From Sabellastarte sp. h YS-2021 (lineage: Eukaryota > Annelida > Polychaeta > Sabellida > Sabellidae): a stretch of DNA of 64,000 nt. This document shows, one piece after another, positions 1-10,653 of this stretch. The position numbers were made by a program, and so were the translations under genes. Each line of letters opens with the position of its first letter. The stretch's first letter is position 1. The stretch spans positions 80,541,451 through 80,605,450 of the forward strand of contig OZ024932.1 in the NCBI GenBank assembly GCA_964017235.1. The letters are read 5' to 3'. Under the pieces are notes generated by a model, which worked only from the letters and a program-made list of their open reading frames with translations, ran no database searches and was not told the origin of the DNA.

Positions 1-870
1 GAAATTTCACTATGTTATAGCTGACCCAAAAGTAGGTGAACAACATATTTAAGCAAAATACTGTAAATGCAATAGTTTTCAAGTTACAACTGATTTACTC
101 AATAGTGATGACCTAAAAGTAGCTATTACTCAGCTATGCCATGAGCTACAGGTCTGAAATTTTACTATGTTATAGCTGACCCAAAAGTAGGTGAACAACA
201 TATTTAAGCAAAATACTGTAAATGCAATAGTTTTCAAGTTACAACTGATTTACTCAATAGTGATGACCTAAAAGTAGCTATTACTCAGCTATGCCATGAG
301 CTACAGGTCTGAAATTTTACTATGTTATAGCTGACCCAAAAGTAGCTGAATAACATATTTATACGAAATTCTCTAAATGCAATAGTTTTCCAATTACAAC
401 TGATTTACTCAATAGTGAGAACTTCAAAGTAGCTATTACTCAGCTATGCAATGAGCCACAGATCTGAAACTTCACTATGTTTTAGCTGATCCCAAAATAG
501 GTGAATAACATATTGAAACAAAATACTCTAAATGCAATAGTTTCCAAGTTATAAGCCATTTACTCAACAGTGATAACCTAAAAGTAGCTATTACTCAGCT
601 ATGCCATGAGCTACAGGTCTGAAATTTTACTATGTTATAGCTGACCCAAAAGTAGCTGAATAACATATTTATACGAAATTCTCTAAATGCAATAGTTTTG
701 AAGTTATAAGCGATTTACTCAACAGTGATAACGTAAAAGTAGCTATTACTCAGCTATGCCATGAGCTACAGGTCTAAAATTTTACTATGTTATAGCTGAC
801 CCAAAAGTAGCTGAATAACATATTTATACCAAATTCTCTAAATGCAATAGTTTTTAAGTTACAAGTGATT
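1..870 (+). repeat. 155-bp tandem array (M155), core of HLE-A copy 1
   Basis: About 5.6 head-to-tail units; the phrase actatgttatagctgac recurs at 9, 164 and 319, a period of 155 bp. The array enters from outside the window and runs into a degenerate last unit. It is almost identical to about 43.6-44.4 kb, so the two HLE-A copies are recent relatives. Confidence 0.95.
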
Positions 871-1462
871 CTACTCATGATGGAAGTTACTGAAAAGCCC
901 AAAAGTAGCTATTACTCACTTAGCTATTGAGACAGGCACCCAACTTACTCACCATATTGTAGCTATGAAAAAAGTAGCTGAATAACATATTTTAACAAAA
1001 TGCTCTAGATGCAACAGTTTTCAAGTTATAAATGATTTTGTGCATGATTTCATGAATGTTAATGCATTAAAAATTATTAAAAAAATTTATTAAAAAAAAA
1101 GTCAGACAGATCCAGGTCTCATACTCACACAAGAGAATCTACCTGTGGCCTAGTACATATATGCAAGATATGAGAGAAATCCCTGCAATAGTCACTGAGA
1201 AAATTGTGATTAAGTGTTGAAATTTTCACACTTTTGGTGGGGGTACCCCCCTTGTAATGTCTCTAGCAAACAGACGAACAGACAGATTTGCATGCCTTGT
1301 ACAATTTTTCATCCTCGATAGATAAGGTATCTTTTAAAAAAAACAGCACGTCTCTAGGCCTTGTAGTTTTGGAGGAGAAGTTGTTCACGCGTACGCGTAC
1401 GCGTACGCCCACGCCGCAGAGTGACGACATAATGCCAGCTGACTGACAAGTCAGCTGACATA
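870..1462 (+). mobile_element. 3' tail of HLE-A copy 1 (Helentron-like)
   Basis: Degenerate last monomer, then a non-repeated tail matching 44430-45016 nearly base for base and 54700-55294 more distantly. The tail holds a GGGGGTACCCCC palindrome near 1240 and a short CGTACG-rich run near 1388, and finishes with a hairpin followed by GACATA. Placing the terminus at 1462 rests on the nested copy at 45016, where the flank is resolved. The 5' end lies outside the window. No protein is encoded; the Helentron link is inferred from the shared end structure. Confidence 0.7.
1437..1456 (+). other. 3' terminal hairpin of HLE-A copy 1
   Basis: Perfect 8-bp stem AGCTGACT / AGTCAGCT around the loop GACA, a few bases before the element end. 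The loop has the same orientation as in copy 2 and the reverse complement of copy 3. Confidence 0.9.
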
Positions 1463-1463
1463 A

Positions 1464-2400
1464 AAACACATAATCGGCTATTTTATAACCCCAGTTTGAC
1501 CCATACGGGGGGATCCGGGGGTAAATCTGACCAGCTACCTAGACTCTTCACACAAGGTTTCCCAATACCTCTTAATACATTCTAAACTCTAAAAGCAAGA
1601 ATAAAGGAGATATAAGGCAAAAACACAAAATCAGCTATTTTATGACCCCCAGTTTGACCCATAAGGGGGGGTCCGGGGGTAAATCTGACCAGCTATCTAG
1701 ACTCTTCACATATGGTTTCCCAATACCTCTTAATACATTCTAAAGCTGTAAAAGCAAGAATAAAGGAGATAAAGGCCAAAACACAAAATCGACTATTTTA
1801 TGACCCCAGTTTGACCCATAAGGGGGATGCGGGGGTAAATCTGACCGGCTATCTAGACTCATCACATAAGGTTTCCCAATACCTCTTAATACATTCTAAA
1901 ACTGTAAAAGCAAGAATAAAGGAGATATAAGGCAAAAACACAAAATTGGCTATTTTATGACCCCAGTTTGACCCATAAGGGGGGGTCCGGGGGTAAATCT
2001 GACCAGCTATCTAGACTCTTCACATATGGTTTCCCAATACCTCTTAATACATTCTAAAGCTCTAAAAGCAAGAATAAAGGAGATAAAAGGCAAAAACACA
2101 AAATCGGCTATTTTATTACCTCCAGTTTGACCCATAAGGGAGGGTCTGGGGGTAAATATAACCGGCTATCTAGACTCTTCACATATGGTTTCCCAATACC
2201 TCTTAATACATTCTACAGCTCTAGAAGCAAGAATAAAGGAGATATAAGGGGAAAAGATGAAATTGGCTATTTTATGACCCCAGTTTGACCCCTACAGGGG
2301 GGTCGGGGGGAAATTTGACTTGCTTTCTAGACTCTCCACATATGGTTTCCTACTACCTCCCAATACATTTTATGGCTCTAAATGCAATACTTAAGAAGAT
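1464..2400 (+). repeat. 157-bp tandem array (M157), core of HLE-G
   Basis: Six units; gtttgac recurs at 1494, 1652, 1809, 1966, 2125 and 2283 (period 157-159 bp). Each unit has a G-rich stretch (agggggggtccgggggt type). It is distantly similar in layout to the 147-bp array at 39285-40210. HLE-A copy 1 ends exactly against it, so HLE-A probably inserted into this array. Confidence 0.93.
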
Positions 2401-2810
2401 AATAGGGGGGTTCACATGAATTTTAAGCTTTCTGATTGGTACCTGTGAGAAAATTACTCATAAATCGGTCAATTTTCATCGGATTGCTCCCAAAATCTAG
2501 TCAGCTCACGTTTTTGATAGTATAAACATGTGTATGAAGTTACAAGCCTCTGCAGTCAGTAGATTTTCCTGAACTGCGATGACGGGCGGGTGTACCCGAA
2601 AAAACTATTTTTTGATCATGTGACCTTGATAAAGATCAAAGGTCAAATTTAAGCATGTGGAAAAATTTTTCCATGTCTAAGGTATATAACTGCCAAATAT
2701 GGTTAAAAAGCTTGCAATAATAAGGGAGATATTCACTGGAGACCATAATGCGGCGGCGGCAGTGAGGAAACTGACACGAAACCAAATAAGCGCCCTTTCA
2801 GGGATGCTTA
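2400..2810 (+). mobile_element. 3' tail of HLE-G ending in a hairpin
   Basis: Unique tail with the layout of the HLE-B tail: a 'tcatgtgacc' segment, a 'gccaaatatgg' segment, a GGC-rich stretch near 2750, then an imperfect hairpin (AAGCGCCCT / AGGGATGCTT, 2788-2809). The last base before the flank is the A at 2810. The flanking sequence at 2811 also occurs uninterrupted, inverted, at about 3040-3064, which supports the boundary. Confidence 0.6.
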
Positions 2811-3064
2811 ATTACTTAAATGTAACTTTTATAAGCTACAAGCTTACTATGTGGAACAGAATGCTAATCTCGAGAGGCCGCAGGCATCCGGCCAACGTAG
2901 CCTCAGGTTGTACTCTCGTGGAACTCTTCTCAACTCTTCCTCCTTTTCTCGTTGCAATTTTGAACCATACCCCTCAGCTGTAATACAGCCGAGAGGCAGG
3001 GTGGGACTCTTCAGTTCCACATGGTAAGCTTGTAGCTTACAAAAGCTACATTTAAGTAATTAAA
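2811..3064. repeat. Inverted repeat of about 50 bp arms around a GC-richer spacer
   Basis: The segment beginning attacttaaatg at 2811 reappears inverted ending near 3064, and both arms include cttac(c/t)atgtggaac. The motif CTTACCATGTGGAACTG is the same one that forms the ends of the adjacent DIRS-type remnant, so this is probably a further terminal-repeat piece of that family. The short open frame at 2699-2983 crosses the HLE-G boundary and is not a gene. Confidence 0.6.
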
Positions 3065-3072
3065 ATTTTCAA

Positions 3073-3114
3073 TTTTATTGCGCTACAATAACTTACCATG
3101 TGGAACTGAATGCT
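3073..3114 (+). repeat. Left terminal inverted repeat of DIRS-type remnant
   Basis: 42 bp that pair with 4898-4939 as an inverted repeat with only a few mismatches. Inverted terminal repeats are usual for DIRS1-group retroelements. On the minus strand the segment reads through AATAAA, which could serve as a poly(A) signal for the element. Confidence 0.8.
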
Positions 3115-3569
3115 GAATCCAACCGCTCGGTGGAGGGATTACAGCTGAGACTGGAACAAGTAGTCAATTTTTCTTGGATTTTGAAATAGTAGAATAGAAT
3201 GTAAGTTTAGAAATACCAGTCTGAGTCCCATTTACAGTGCCCAAGTCCCCAAGACTGGGTCTGTAGAGAGCCATAAATCCGAAAAGAATGAATGACAGTG
3301 CTAAAAAACTGTCTGGATCTTTTGATTAGAGGAGAGACGTGCAGCCTATACTCACTTCTGAAGAGTAAAGCCCCTAGAGCTAAGCCACGATGAAAACAAG
3401 CCCTAGGCTTGGGAATCTCATAATTTTTGCCACTCTAAAGTGAGATTAATGACAACCTTAATAAGTCCTTAATACATAATACAATATATACTGAAAAAAT
3501 GAAAAGACCTTACCCAACATCCTGATGAGGTAAGCTTATACCTAGACCCTGGGATTTAGACTCCTGAAG

Positions 3570-4617
3570 ACTTGGTTGTAGCGGATATGCCCCACCTTCT
3601 TTTCTTTCCGAGGATAACTGGTCTGAGGGGAAGGGTCTAGGACTTGTTGTGCCGCCACTACTGGACCCAGATACATATTGTTGTCGTTGTCTGATCAAGT
3701 AAGGTCTTTAAGGTAAAAATTAGTAAATGTGTTGTGAGCTTTCTAGTGACAGGCTTGCATGATTTGGTCCGATACCCCAACATAAAAGGCCTTAGAGGCC
3801 GCGAAGGCCCTAATGTCATGTGCTTTAACTTGGACCAAGTCCAAAGATTGTTGGTCTGCTTGTTTGTAACAAAGTAGGATGGTTTGTTTCAACCAAGAAG
3901 AGAGCGTAGCAGGTCTGAGGTGTGTCCTTTCTTGAAGGAAATGAAGAGTAGGGATCGAGACCCTCTCAGGTCTTTGGTTTGATCCAAATAATACCTCAGG
4001 GCCTGTACGGGACACAAGGTCCTGTCTTCTCTGAATTGTCTATCTACAATGGTAGTCAAAGCAGGAATAGTCACCAGACACACTTTGAGAACCTTCTCTT
4101 GCTAGTTGGTTTTTGGCTATGAAATCAAAAGAAGGGAACAAGGCAACCTTTTCCCATTGGCCTAGATTAGATACATTGTTTGCAACCCAGGCATTAATTT
4201 CGCTTGCAGTGCTTGCTGGAGGCCAAAGCTAGCAAGAAAGCAGCTTTGAGAGTAAGATGTTTGAGGTCTGTGTCTTTCATAGGCTGAAAAGTTGCTTTGG
4301 TAAGCTCATTAAGGATAACAGAAAGGTTCCATTTTGGAAGATTCCTGGAACTTTTGGGACGATCCCTGTGAAAACTGGAGAGCAACCTGTTAAGGTCTGA
4401 GCTTTGGGAAATATGGTGCCCAGTTGGGCCCAAGGTGTCAACAATGGCCGTCCTGTAACTATCTATGACCCAGGGGCGCTTGTTTAGATCTTGATCTTGG
4501 TACAGATACATGAAAAAGTCTGAGACTTGTTTCACATAGAGGGTGGCGAATTCCACCGAATTTTCTCTGCCCCATTTCTCAAATAGGGCCCACTTTGACT
4601 TGTAGATGGTCCTTGTG
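3570..4617 (-). pseudogene. DIRS-type tyrosine recombinase (broken)
   Basis: This integrase-like enzyme would insert the circular DNA copy of a DIRS-group retroelement. Read on the minus strand, an N-terminal core-binding segment (4194-4617) contains NLPKWNLSVILNELTKA and LTLKAAFLLALASSK. The catalytic part lies in other frames: CPVQALRYYLDQTKDLRGS near 3950-4020, then WLKQTILLCYK, then the KAHDIRAFAASKAF block near 3800 with the H-x-x-R motif. Near 3700 comes FTNFYLKDLT, with the likely nucleophilic tyrosine. At least two frameshifts and a stop just after FYLKDLT break it. The first catalytic arginine region reads SSKHCKRN, so it may also be altered. Family assignment rests on the order and spacing of these blocks, which is characteristic. 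It is dead as written. Confidence 0.85.
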
Positions 4618-4860
4618 TCACCTCCACAGAGAAGCCTTGTTCTTAGAGCTGTCCACTCCTAGACACCAGGCGTGGAGATTGAGATGTTGTGGATTGCTGT
4701 GAAACACGTAATTGTGGGACTGTTTGAGAAGGGTTGTTGACACTGGTAGCTGAAGTGGGATCTCTGTTGAGAGCTGCACTAGGTCCCAAAACCAGGGCAT
4801 CCCTGGCCAGCCTGGGGCTATTACAACTAGACTACGGCCAACACTAAACATCTATTTCTC
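4618..4860 (-). pseudogene. DIRS polyprotein linker upstream of the recombinase
   Basis: Minus-strand frame with PWFWDLVQLSTEIPLQLPV, then TLLKQSHNYVFHSNP and LNLHAW. In DIRS-group elements a comparable segment joins the RNase H domain to the tyrosine recombinase. Here it starts close to the right terminal repeat, so reverse transcriptase and nearly all of RNase H are absent: the copy is internally deleted. No start codon is meaningful; this is the middle of a former polyprotein. It reads in frame into the recombinase N-terminus only after a stop near 4617. Confidence 0.6.
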
Positions 4861-4897
4861 TTGGACGTTGGCCGGATACCTGCAGCCTCCCCAGATT

Positions 4898-4939
4898 AGC
4901 ATTCAGTTCCACATGGTAAGCTATTGTAAAGCAATAAAA
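4898..4939 (-). repeat. Right terminal inverted repeat of DIRS-type remnant
   Basis: Reverse complement of 3073-3114. Together the two define a 1.87-kb deleted element (3073-4939), against several kilobases for a complete DIRS element. Confidence 0.8.
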
Positions 4940-5324
4940 TGTGTCTTAGAACTGCTATTCTGTAACAAGTGGATAGAACTTGCTCTTCTTTGGCTATTGA
5001 CTGCATCTGGATATAGTGTGTAGATCTACCAGAGAAGGGATTTGCTGTATTTTGGATGTCCATATCTTGAAGCCAACAGTATATTTGTGCAAACTCTCTG
5101 AATATCTGTATACAGGACTTTTGTATCAGTTAATGCTGAAAGGATCACAGGATACAGACATTTTGAGTTCGTGGACTCAGCAAGGAACATAAGATAGAGA
5201 CATTGTACAGACTGTGGTCAGATCAGATTGGTTCATATTTGTATGTTTATTTTATTATATGAACTAGACCAAGGACGCATCTGTGGCCAGATGCAAGATG
5301 TATCCACCGGCAAAGGCAAAAGTA
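4940..5324. other. No recognisable gene
   Basis: AT-rich sequence with no long frame, no repeat shared with the rest of the window that I can see, and no RNA gene. Confidence 0.5.
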
Positions 5325-5689
5325 GCTATTACTCAGCTATGCCACGAGCTAGAGGTCTGAAATTTTGCTATGTTATAGCTGACCCAAAAGTAGGTGAATA
5401 ACAGATTAATTTGCAGAAAATTCTCTAAATGCAATAGTTTTCAAATTACAAGTGATTTTACTCATGATGGAAGTTAGTGAAAAGTCAAAAAATAGCTATC
5501 ACTCACTTACCTATTGAGATAGACACTCAAGTTACTCACCATGTTGTAGCTATGGAAAAAGTAGCTGAATAACATATTTTCACAAAGTGCTCTAAATGCA
5601 ATACTTTTCAAGTTATAATTGATTTAGTGCATGATTTCATTAATTTTAATGCATTAAAAATTATTTAAAAAATTCATAAAAAAACTTTA

Positions 5690-7945
5690 GCATGTGAAAG
5701 CTCTCCAAAATGTAGGTGAATGAGTTATTTGAGAAATACTGGCTATCTGCAATACTTTTAAGAGATAATTTGCATTTACTCATTTTGAGTAGGTGAGTAA
5801 TCATCTACGGGTCTGAAACTTCACCAAGTGAAAGCTCTCCCAAAAGTTGGTGAATGAGTTATTTGAGAAAAATTGGCTATATGCAATACTTTTACAGATA
5901 ATTTGCATGTACTCATTTTTGAGTAGGTGAGTAATTACCTACGGGTCTGGAACTTCAACATGTGAAAGCTCTCCCAAAAGTAGATGAACAAGTTATTTGA
6001 GAAAAATTGGGTATCCGCAATACTTTTAGAGATACTTAGCATTTACTCATTTTGAGTAGGTGAGTAATTAGCTACGGGTCTGAAACTTCACCAAGTGAAA
6101 GCTCTCCCAAAAGTAAGTGAAGGAGTTATTTGAGAAAAATTGGCTATCTGCAATACTTGTAGAGATAATTCGCATTTACTCATTTTGAGTAGGCGAGTAA
6201 TTAGGTACGGGTCTGAAACTTCACCATGTGAAAGCTCTCCCAAAAGTAGATAAATGAGTTATTTGATAAAAATTGGCTATCTGCAATACTTTTAAGCGAT
6301 AAGCCACCTGCCAAATATGAAAGAAATGTGGACTGTAGGTCGTTAAGAAGCAATATTCCACATTTTAGACATTTTTGTCTACCTCAGGCCTAATTTAGAC
6401 ATAAAGCCTACCAAAAAGATAGGGTGGCGAGTCCTCTAGCATACCAAGCCACCTGCCAAACATGACAGAAATCTGGAAAGAAATGTGGACTGTAGGTCGC
6501 TACCAAGCAATATTCCACATTTTAGACATTTTTGTCTACCACAGGCCTAATTTAGACATAAAGCCTACCAAAAAGATAGGGTGGCAAGTTCTCTAGCATA
6601 CCAAGCCACCTGCCAAATATGAAAGAAATCTGGAAAGAAATGTGGACTGTAGGTTGCTAACAAGCAATATTCCACATTTTAGATATTTTTGTCTACCTGT
6701 AACAGGCCTAATTTAGACATAAAGCCTACCAAAAAGATAGGGTGGCGAGTCCTCCACCATATCAAGCCACCTGCAAAATATGAAAGAAATCTGGAAAGAA
6801 ATGTGGACTGTAGGTCGCTAACAAGCAATATTCCACATTTTAGACATTTTTGTCTACCACAGGCCTAATTTAGACATAAAGCCTCCCAAAAGTAGGTGAA
6901 TGAGTTATTTGAGAAAAATTGGCTATCTGCAATACTTTTAGAGATAATTCGCATTTACTCATTTTGAGTAGGTGAGTAATTAGCTATGGGTCTGAAACTT
7001 CACCAAGTGAAAGCTCTTCCAAAAGTAGGTGAATGATTTATTTGAGAAAAATTGGCTATCTGCAATACTTTTAGAGATAATTCGCATTTACTCATTTTGA
7101 GTAGGTGAGTAATTAGCTATGGGTCTGAAACTTCACAGAGTGAAAGCTCTCCCAAAAGTAGGTGAATGAGTTATTTGAGAAAAATTGGCTATCTGCAATA
7201 CTTTTAGAGATAATTCGCATTAACTCATTTGGAGTAGGTGAGTAATTAGCTATGGGTCTGAAACTTCACCATGTGAAAGCTCTCCCACAAGTAGATGAAT
7301 GAGTATTTGATAAAAATTGGGTATCCGCAATACTTTTACAGATAATTAGCATTTACTCATTTTGAGTAGGTGAATAAATAGCTATGGGTCTGAAACGTCA
7401 CAGAGTGAAAGCTCTTCCAAAAGTAGGTGAATGAGTTATTTGAGAAAAATTGGCTATCTGCAATACTTTTAGAGATAATTCACATTTACTCATTTTGAGT
7501 AGGTGAGTAATTAGCTATGGGTCTGAAACTTCACCATGTGAAAGCTCTTCCAAAAGTAGGTGAATGAGTTATTTGAGAAAAATTGGCTATCTGCAATACT
7601 TTTAAGAGATAATTTGCATTTACTTATTTTGAGTAGGTGAGTAATCATCTACGGGTCTGAAACTTCACCATGTGAAAGCTCTCTCAAAAGTACATGAATG
7701 AGTTATTTGATAAAAATTGGGTATCCGCAATAGTTTTTAAGATAATTAGCATTTACTCATTTTGAGTAGGTGAGTAATTAGCTACGGGTCTGAAACTTCA
7801 CCAAGTGAAAGCTCTTCCAAAAGTAGGTGAATGAGTTATTTGAGAAAAATTGGCTATCTGCAATACTTTTAGAGGTAATTCGCATTTACTCATTTTGAGT
7901 AGGTGAGCAATTAGCTATGGGTCTGAAACTTCACCAAGTGAAAGC
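5690..7945 (+). repeat. 133-bp tandem array (M133), interrupted at 6299-6884
   Basis: The phrase aaagctctcccaaaagtag recurs every 133-134 bp (5831, 5965, 6098 and onward). Each unit has the dyad ttactca ... tgagtaa. M133 shares much of its wording with M155, M143 and M321, so these are divergent branches of one ancestral monomer. Confidence 0.95.
6299..6884 (+). repeat. 158-bp tandem array embedded in the M133 array
   Basis: Four units beginning aagccacctgc at about 6301, 6446, 6604 and 6764, unrelated to M133. Units contain the inverted pair tagaca / tgtcta. The M133 pattern resumes directly after it at 'gcctcccaaaagtagg'. It could be an insertion of another element or an array swap; no terminal motifs were found at its edges. 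Confidence 0.85.
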
Positions 7946-7949
7946 TCTT

Positions 7950-9345
7950 TGGGATAGCTGCTCTGCAGAGATACCCTGAAGATCAAAAATTTCGTCGAAA
8001 TTGCTCTATGTAGCACGGTTTTCGAAATATTAGCATTTTTGTGTTTTGCAATTTTTGCGCAAAAATTCAAAAATTCAAAATGGCCGCCATTTTTGGCAAG
8101 ACAAATTTTTTTTGAAAATCGGCATGGGTATTCTCCAGAGATACCCTGTAGGTCAAAAATTTCGTCGAAATCGCTCTATCTAGCACGGTTTTCGAGATAT
8201 AAGCATTTTTATGTTTTGCAATTTTTGCGGAAAATTCAAAATGGCCGCCATTTTTGGCGAGACAAAATTTTTTTGAAAATTGGCATGGATACTCTGCAGA
8301 GATACCCTATGGGTCAAAATTTCGTCGAAATCGCTCTATCTAGCAGGGTTTTCGAGATATAAGCATTTTTATGTTTTGCAATTTTTGCAAAAAATTCGAA
8401 AATTCAAAATGGCCGCCATTTTTGGCGAGACAAAATTTTTTTGAAAATTGGCATGGCTACTCTGCAGATATACCCTGTCTGTCAAAAATTTCGTCGAAAT
8501 CACTCTATCTAGCAGGGTTTTCGAGATATAAGCATTTTTATGTTTTGCAATTTTTGCGAAAAATTCGAAAATTCAAAATGGCCGCCATTTTTGGCGAGAC
8601 AAATTTTTTTTTTAAAATAGGCATGGCTACTCTGCAGAGATACCCTGTGGGTCAAAAATTTCGTCGAAATCGCTCCATTCGAAAATTCAAAATGGCCGCC
8701 ATTTTTGGCGAGACAAAATCAAAATTGGGATAACTACTCTGCAGAGATACCCTGTGGGTCAAAAATTTCGTCGAAATCACTCTATCTAGCACGGTTTTCG
8801 AGATATAAGCATTTTTGTGTTTTGCAATTTTTGCGAAAATTTCGAAAATTCAAAATGGCCGCCATTTTTGGCGAGACAAAAATTTTTTGAAAATTGGGAA
8901 AACTACTCCACAGAGATATCCTGCGGGTCAAAAATTTCGTCGAAATTGCTCTATCCAGCACGGTTTTTGAGATATAAGCATTTTTGTGTTTTGCAATTTT
9001 TGCGAAAATTTCGAAAATTCAAAATGGCCGCCATTTTTGGCGAGACAAAAATTTTTTGAAAATTGGGAAAACTACTCCACAGAGATATCCTGCGGGTCAA
9101 AAATTTCGTCGAAATTGCTCTATCCAGCACGGTTTTTGAGATATAAGCATTTTTGTGTTTTGCAATTTTTGCGAAAATTTCGAAAATTCAAATGGCCGCC
9201 ATTTTGGGCGAGACAAAAATTTTTTTGAAAATTGGGAAAACTACTCCGCAGAGATACCCTGTGGGTCAAAAATTTCGTCGAAAACGCTCTATCTAGCACG
9301 GTTTTCGAGATATAAGCATTTTTGTGTTTTCCTTATTTGGAAAAT
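7950..9345 (+). repeat. 169-bp tandem array (M169)
   Basis: Eight units. Each contains 'ttcgtcgaaatcgctctatc', 'cgagatataagca' and the dyad AAAATGGCCGCCATTTT. Because 169 is not a multiple of three, open frames of 60-137 codons appear staggered every 169 bp, with repeated residues such as MFCNFCEKFENSKWPPFLAR. They carry no coding signal. Confidence 0.95.
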
Positions 9346-9703
9346 TCATAATGATTAATTAATCATTAATTACTCGGCCATTTCTTGACCAATCAATGCC
9401 AAAATCTAATGATTTCCAGATTTTAATAGAATGAATGTATTTGCCAAGTTTCAGGTGAATTGATAAAATTCCTTTCAAGTTATCATCCGGACAAGCTTCC
9501 CCATCGAAAAAAGACATTTTTGGTCATGTGACCTCTCTGATTGGTTGAAATGTCACTGCAGCATATTCAAAAAAATTCCCCAAGGCTACTGCCTAAACCT
9601 GCCAAATTTGAAAAGAATCCGCCTAACGGTTACAGAGTTATAAGGAAAACAAAATGCGGAACCGGCGGATCCGGCGGAGCCTGAAGGTCTCCCATACACA
9701 AAC

Positions 9704-9725
9704 AAGCGTCCCGCAAGGGACGCTT
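9704..9725 (+). other. 3' terminal hairpin of HLE-B copy 1
   Basis: Perfect 9-bp stem AAGCGTCCC / GGGACGCTT with loop GCAA; the element ends one base later (A at 9726). The loop is the reverse complement of that in the other two HLE-B copies. Confidence 0.92.
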
Positions 9726-9726
9726 A

Positions 9727-10045
9727 ATGATACTTTAAACCATTGCGAATTTTAGTTTAGTCTGACCTCACAAGGTTTGTATTTAAGGATAAATAATACA
9801 AGCTCTGAAAGTCTAAAAAGGTAACGATACCGAACTAACCTTCATTGAAAATGATGGGCACCATAATATGATGTTCAAAAGGCAACATTTTGTAATATCT
9901 GAATAATGGTTAAAAATCTAATCTGTAAGAAGTTGCTCAGCTTTAAATCTAAATTTGACACAATATAAAGCTGCAATTATTTATTGTGTGAATAGAAGTT
10001 TTTTAATGTTTACAAAACTCGATTATTTGTAACGCCAAAACTTAC
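9727..10045. other. AT-rich sequence, possible intron
   Basis: No repeat or frame recognised. If the minus-strand exon candidate at 10046-10153 is real, this is the start of its first intron. Confidence 0.3.
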
Positions 10046-10153
10046 CATACACATCCAAACAAGGATTAAAGTAATTGTCTTGATCCAAACTGACACAGGA
10101 ATTTTATTACTATCTTTCTTTTCAACAGCATCCAAGTCCAGCTTTTTATCCAT
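10046..10153 (-). CDS. Candidate first coding exon, small membrane-protein start
   Basis: Minus-strand frame of 36 codons from an ATG at 10153 to a strong splice donor (ATG|GTAAG, 10046/10045), in phase 0. The peptide starts MDKKLDLDAVEKKDSNKIP and ends in a hydrophobic stretch (WIKTITLILVWMCM) that could open a membrane segment. The first stop lies beyond the donor. Upstream on the same strand, at 10356-10363, is CCGGAAGT, an ETS-type promoter motif, with a second partial one near 10425; this suits a transcription start about 200 bases before the ATG. I do not recognise the family, and no second exon was found to the left, where transposons begin. It could be chance; the donor and promoter motif are the only support. 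Confidence 0.3.
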
Positions 10154-10355
10154 GGTGTTTTCTGAATTTGTAAAACAGCAATAAATGGTATTTTGACAGG
10201 CCAAATCAGTTTCCTCAAAATTTATATTAGTACACAATATTGATATTTATAAGTCGCAAAATGTGTTGCATGCAGATAAATATATTGGACACTTATATGG
10301 CAAATTTTTAATAACAGCTATTCACAGTCGTCGATCGACACTGAGAGAAATGTAC

Positions 10356-10363
10356 ACTTCCGG
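10356..10363 (-). promoter_or_regulatory. Possible ETS-type promoter motif
   Basis: CCGGAAGT on the minus strand, about 200 bases upstream of the candidate ATG at 10153. ETS/GABP motifs are common near animal transcription starts. A single 8-base match is weak evidence. Confidence 0.2.
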
Positions 10364-10653
10364 CAAGACTATCACAAACTTGTTTAAGACTTAAATAACA
10401 AAAAAATCAATCAACTTCCGTAAATATAAGGAAAGGAAATGTCCTGATGAGGCAAGTCCTGAAATATGTGATAGATAAATGAAGGGATACTTGGAAACCA
10501 TTCACATTTTAAAATATTTTGTTGTATTTGAATTATAGCATTTTCAGTGTGTATGAATACCAGTTCCATGTGTGATCAAAATGCTATGAACACCTGCACA
10601 ATGTGTGATTTATAGTTTTGTTTTTGCGGGTTATGTGCATAATTTGTCAACAT

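Larger units (their letters stand above)
5325..9726 (+). mobile_element. HLE-B copy 1 (5' end not identified)
   Basis: Composite element: M155-like piece (5325-5690), 133-bp array (5690-7945, interrupted), 169-bp array (7950-9345), unique tail (9345-9726) and terminal hairpin. The switch from the 133-bp to the 169-bp array, near 7935-7985, is almost identical to that at 29955-30005 in copy 2, so array order is inherited with the element. The 5' terminus seen in copy 2 is missing here. It encodes no protein. Confidence 0.75.

Noticed and set aside
2699-2983. 94-codon frame on the plus strand
   Set aside because: It crosses the HLE-G 3' end at 2810 into a different element.
5690-7945. CRISPR-like array
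   Set aside because: Units are contiguous satellite monomers without distinct spacers, in eukaryotic DNA.
8039-9358. Chain of 60-120 codon plus-strand frames with repeated MFCNFC...WPPFLAR residues
   Set aside because: They recur every 169 bp in staggered frames and are translations of the M169 monomer, also found at 11705-12319 and 29935-31282. No coding constraint is visible.
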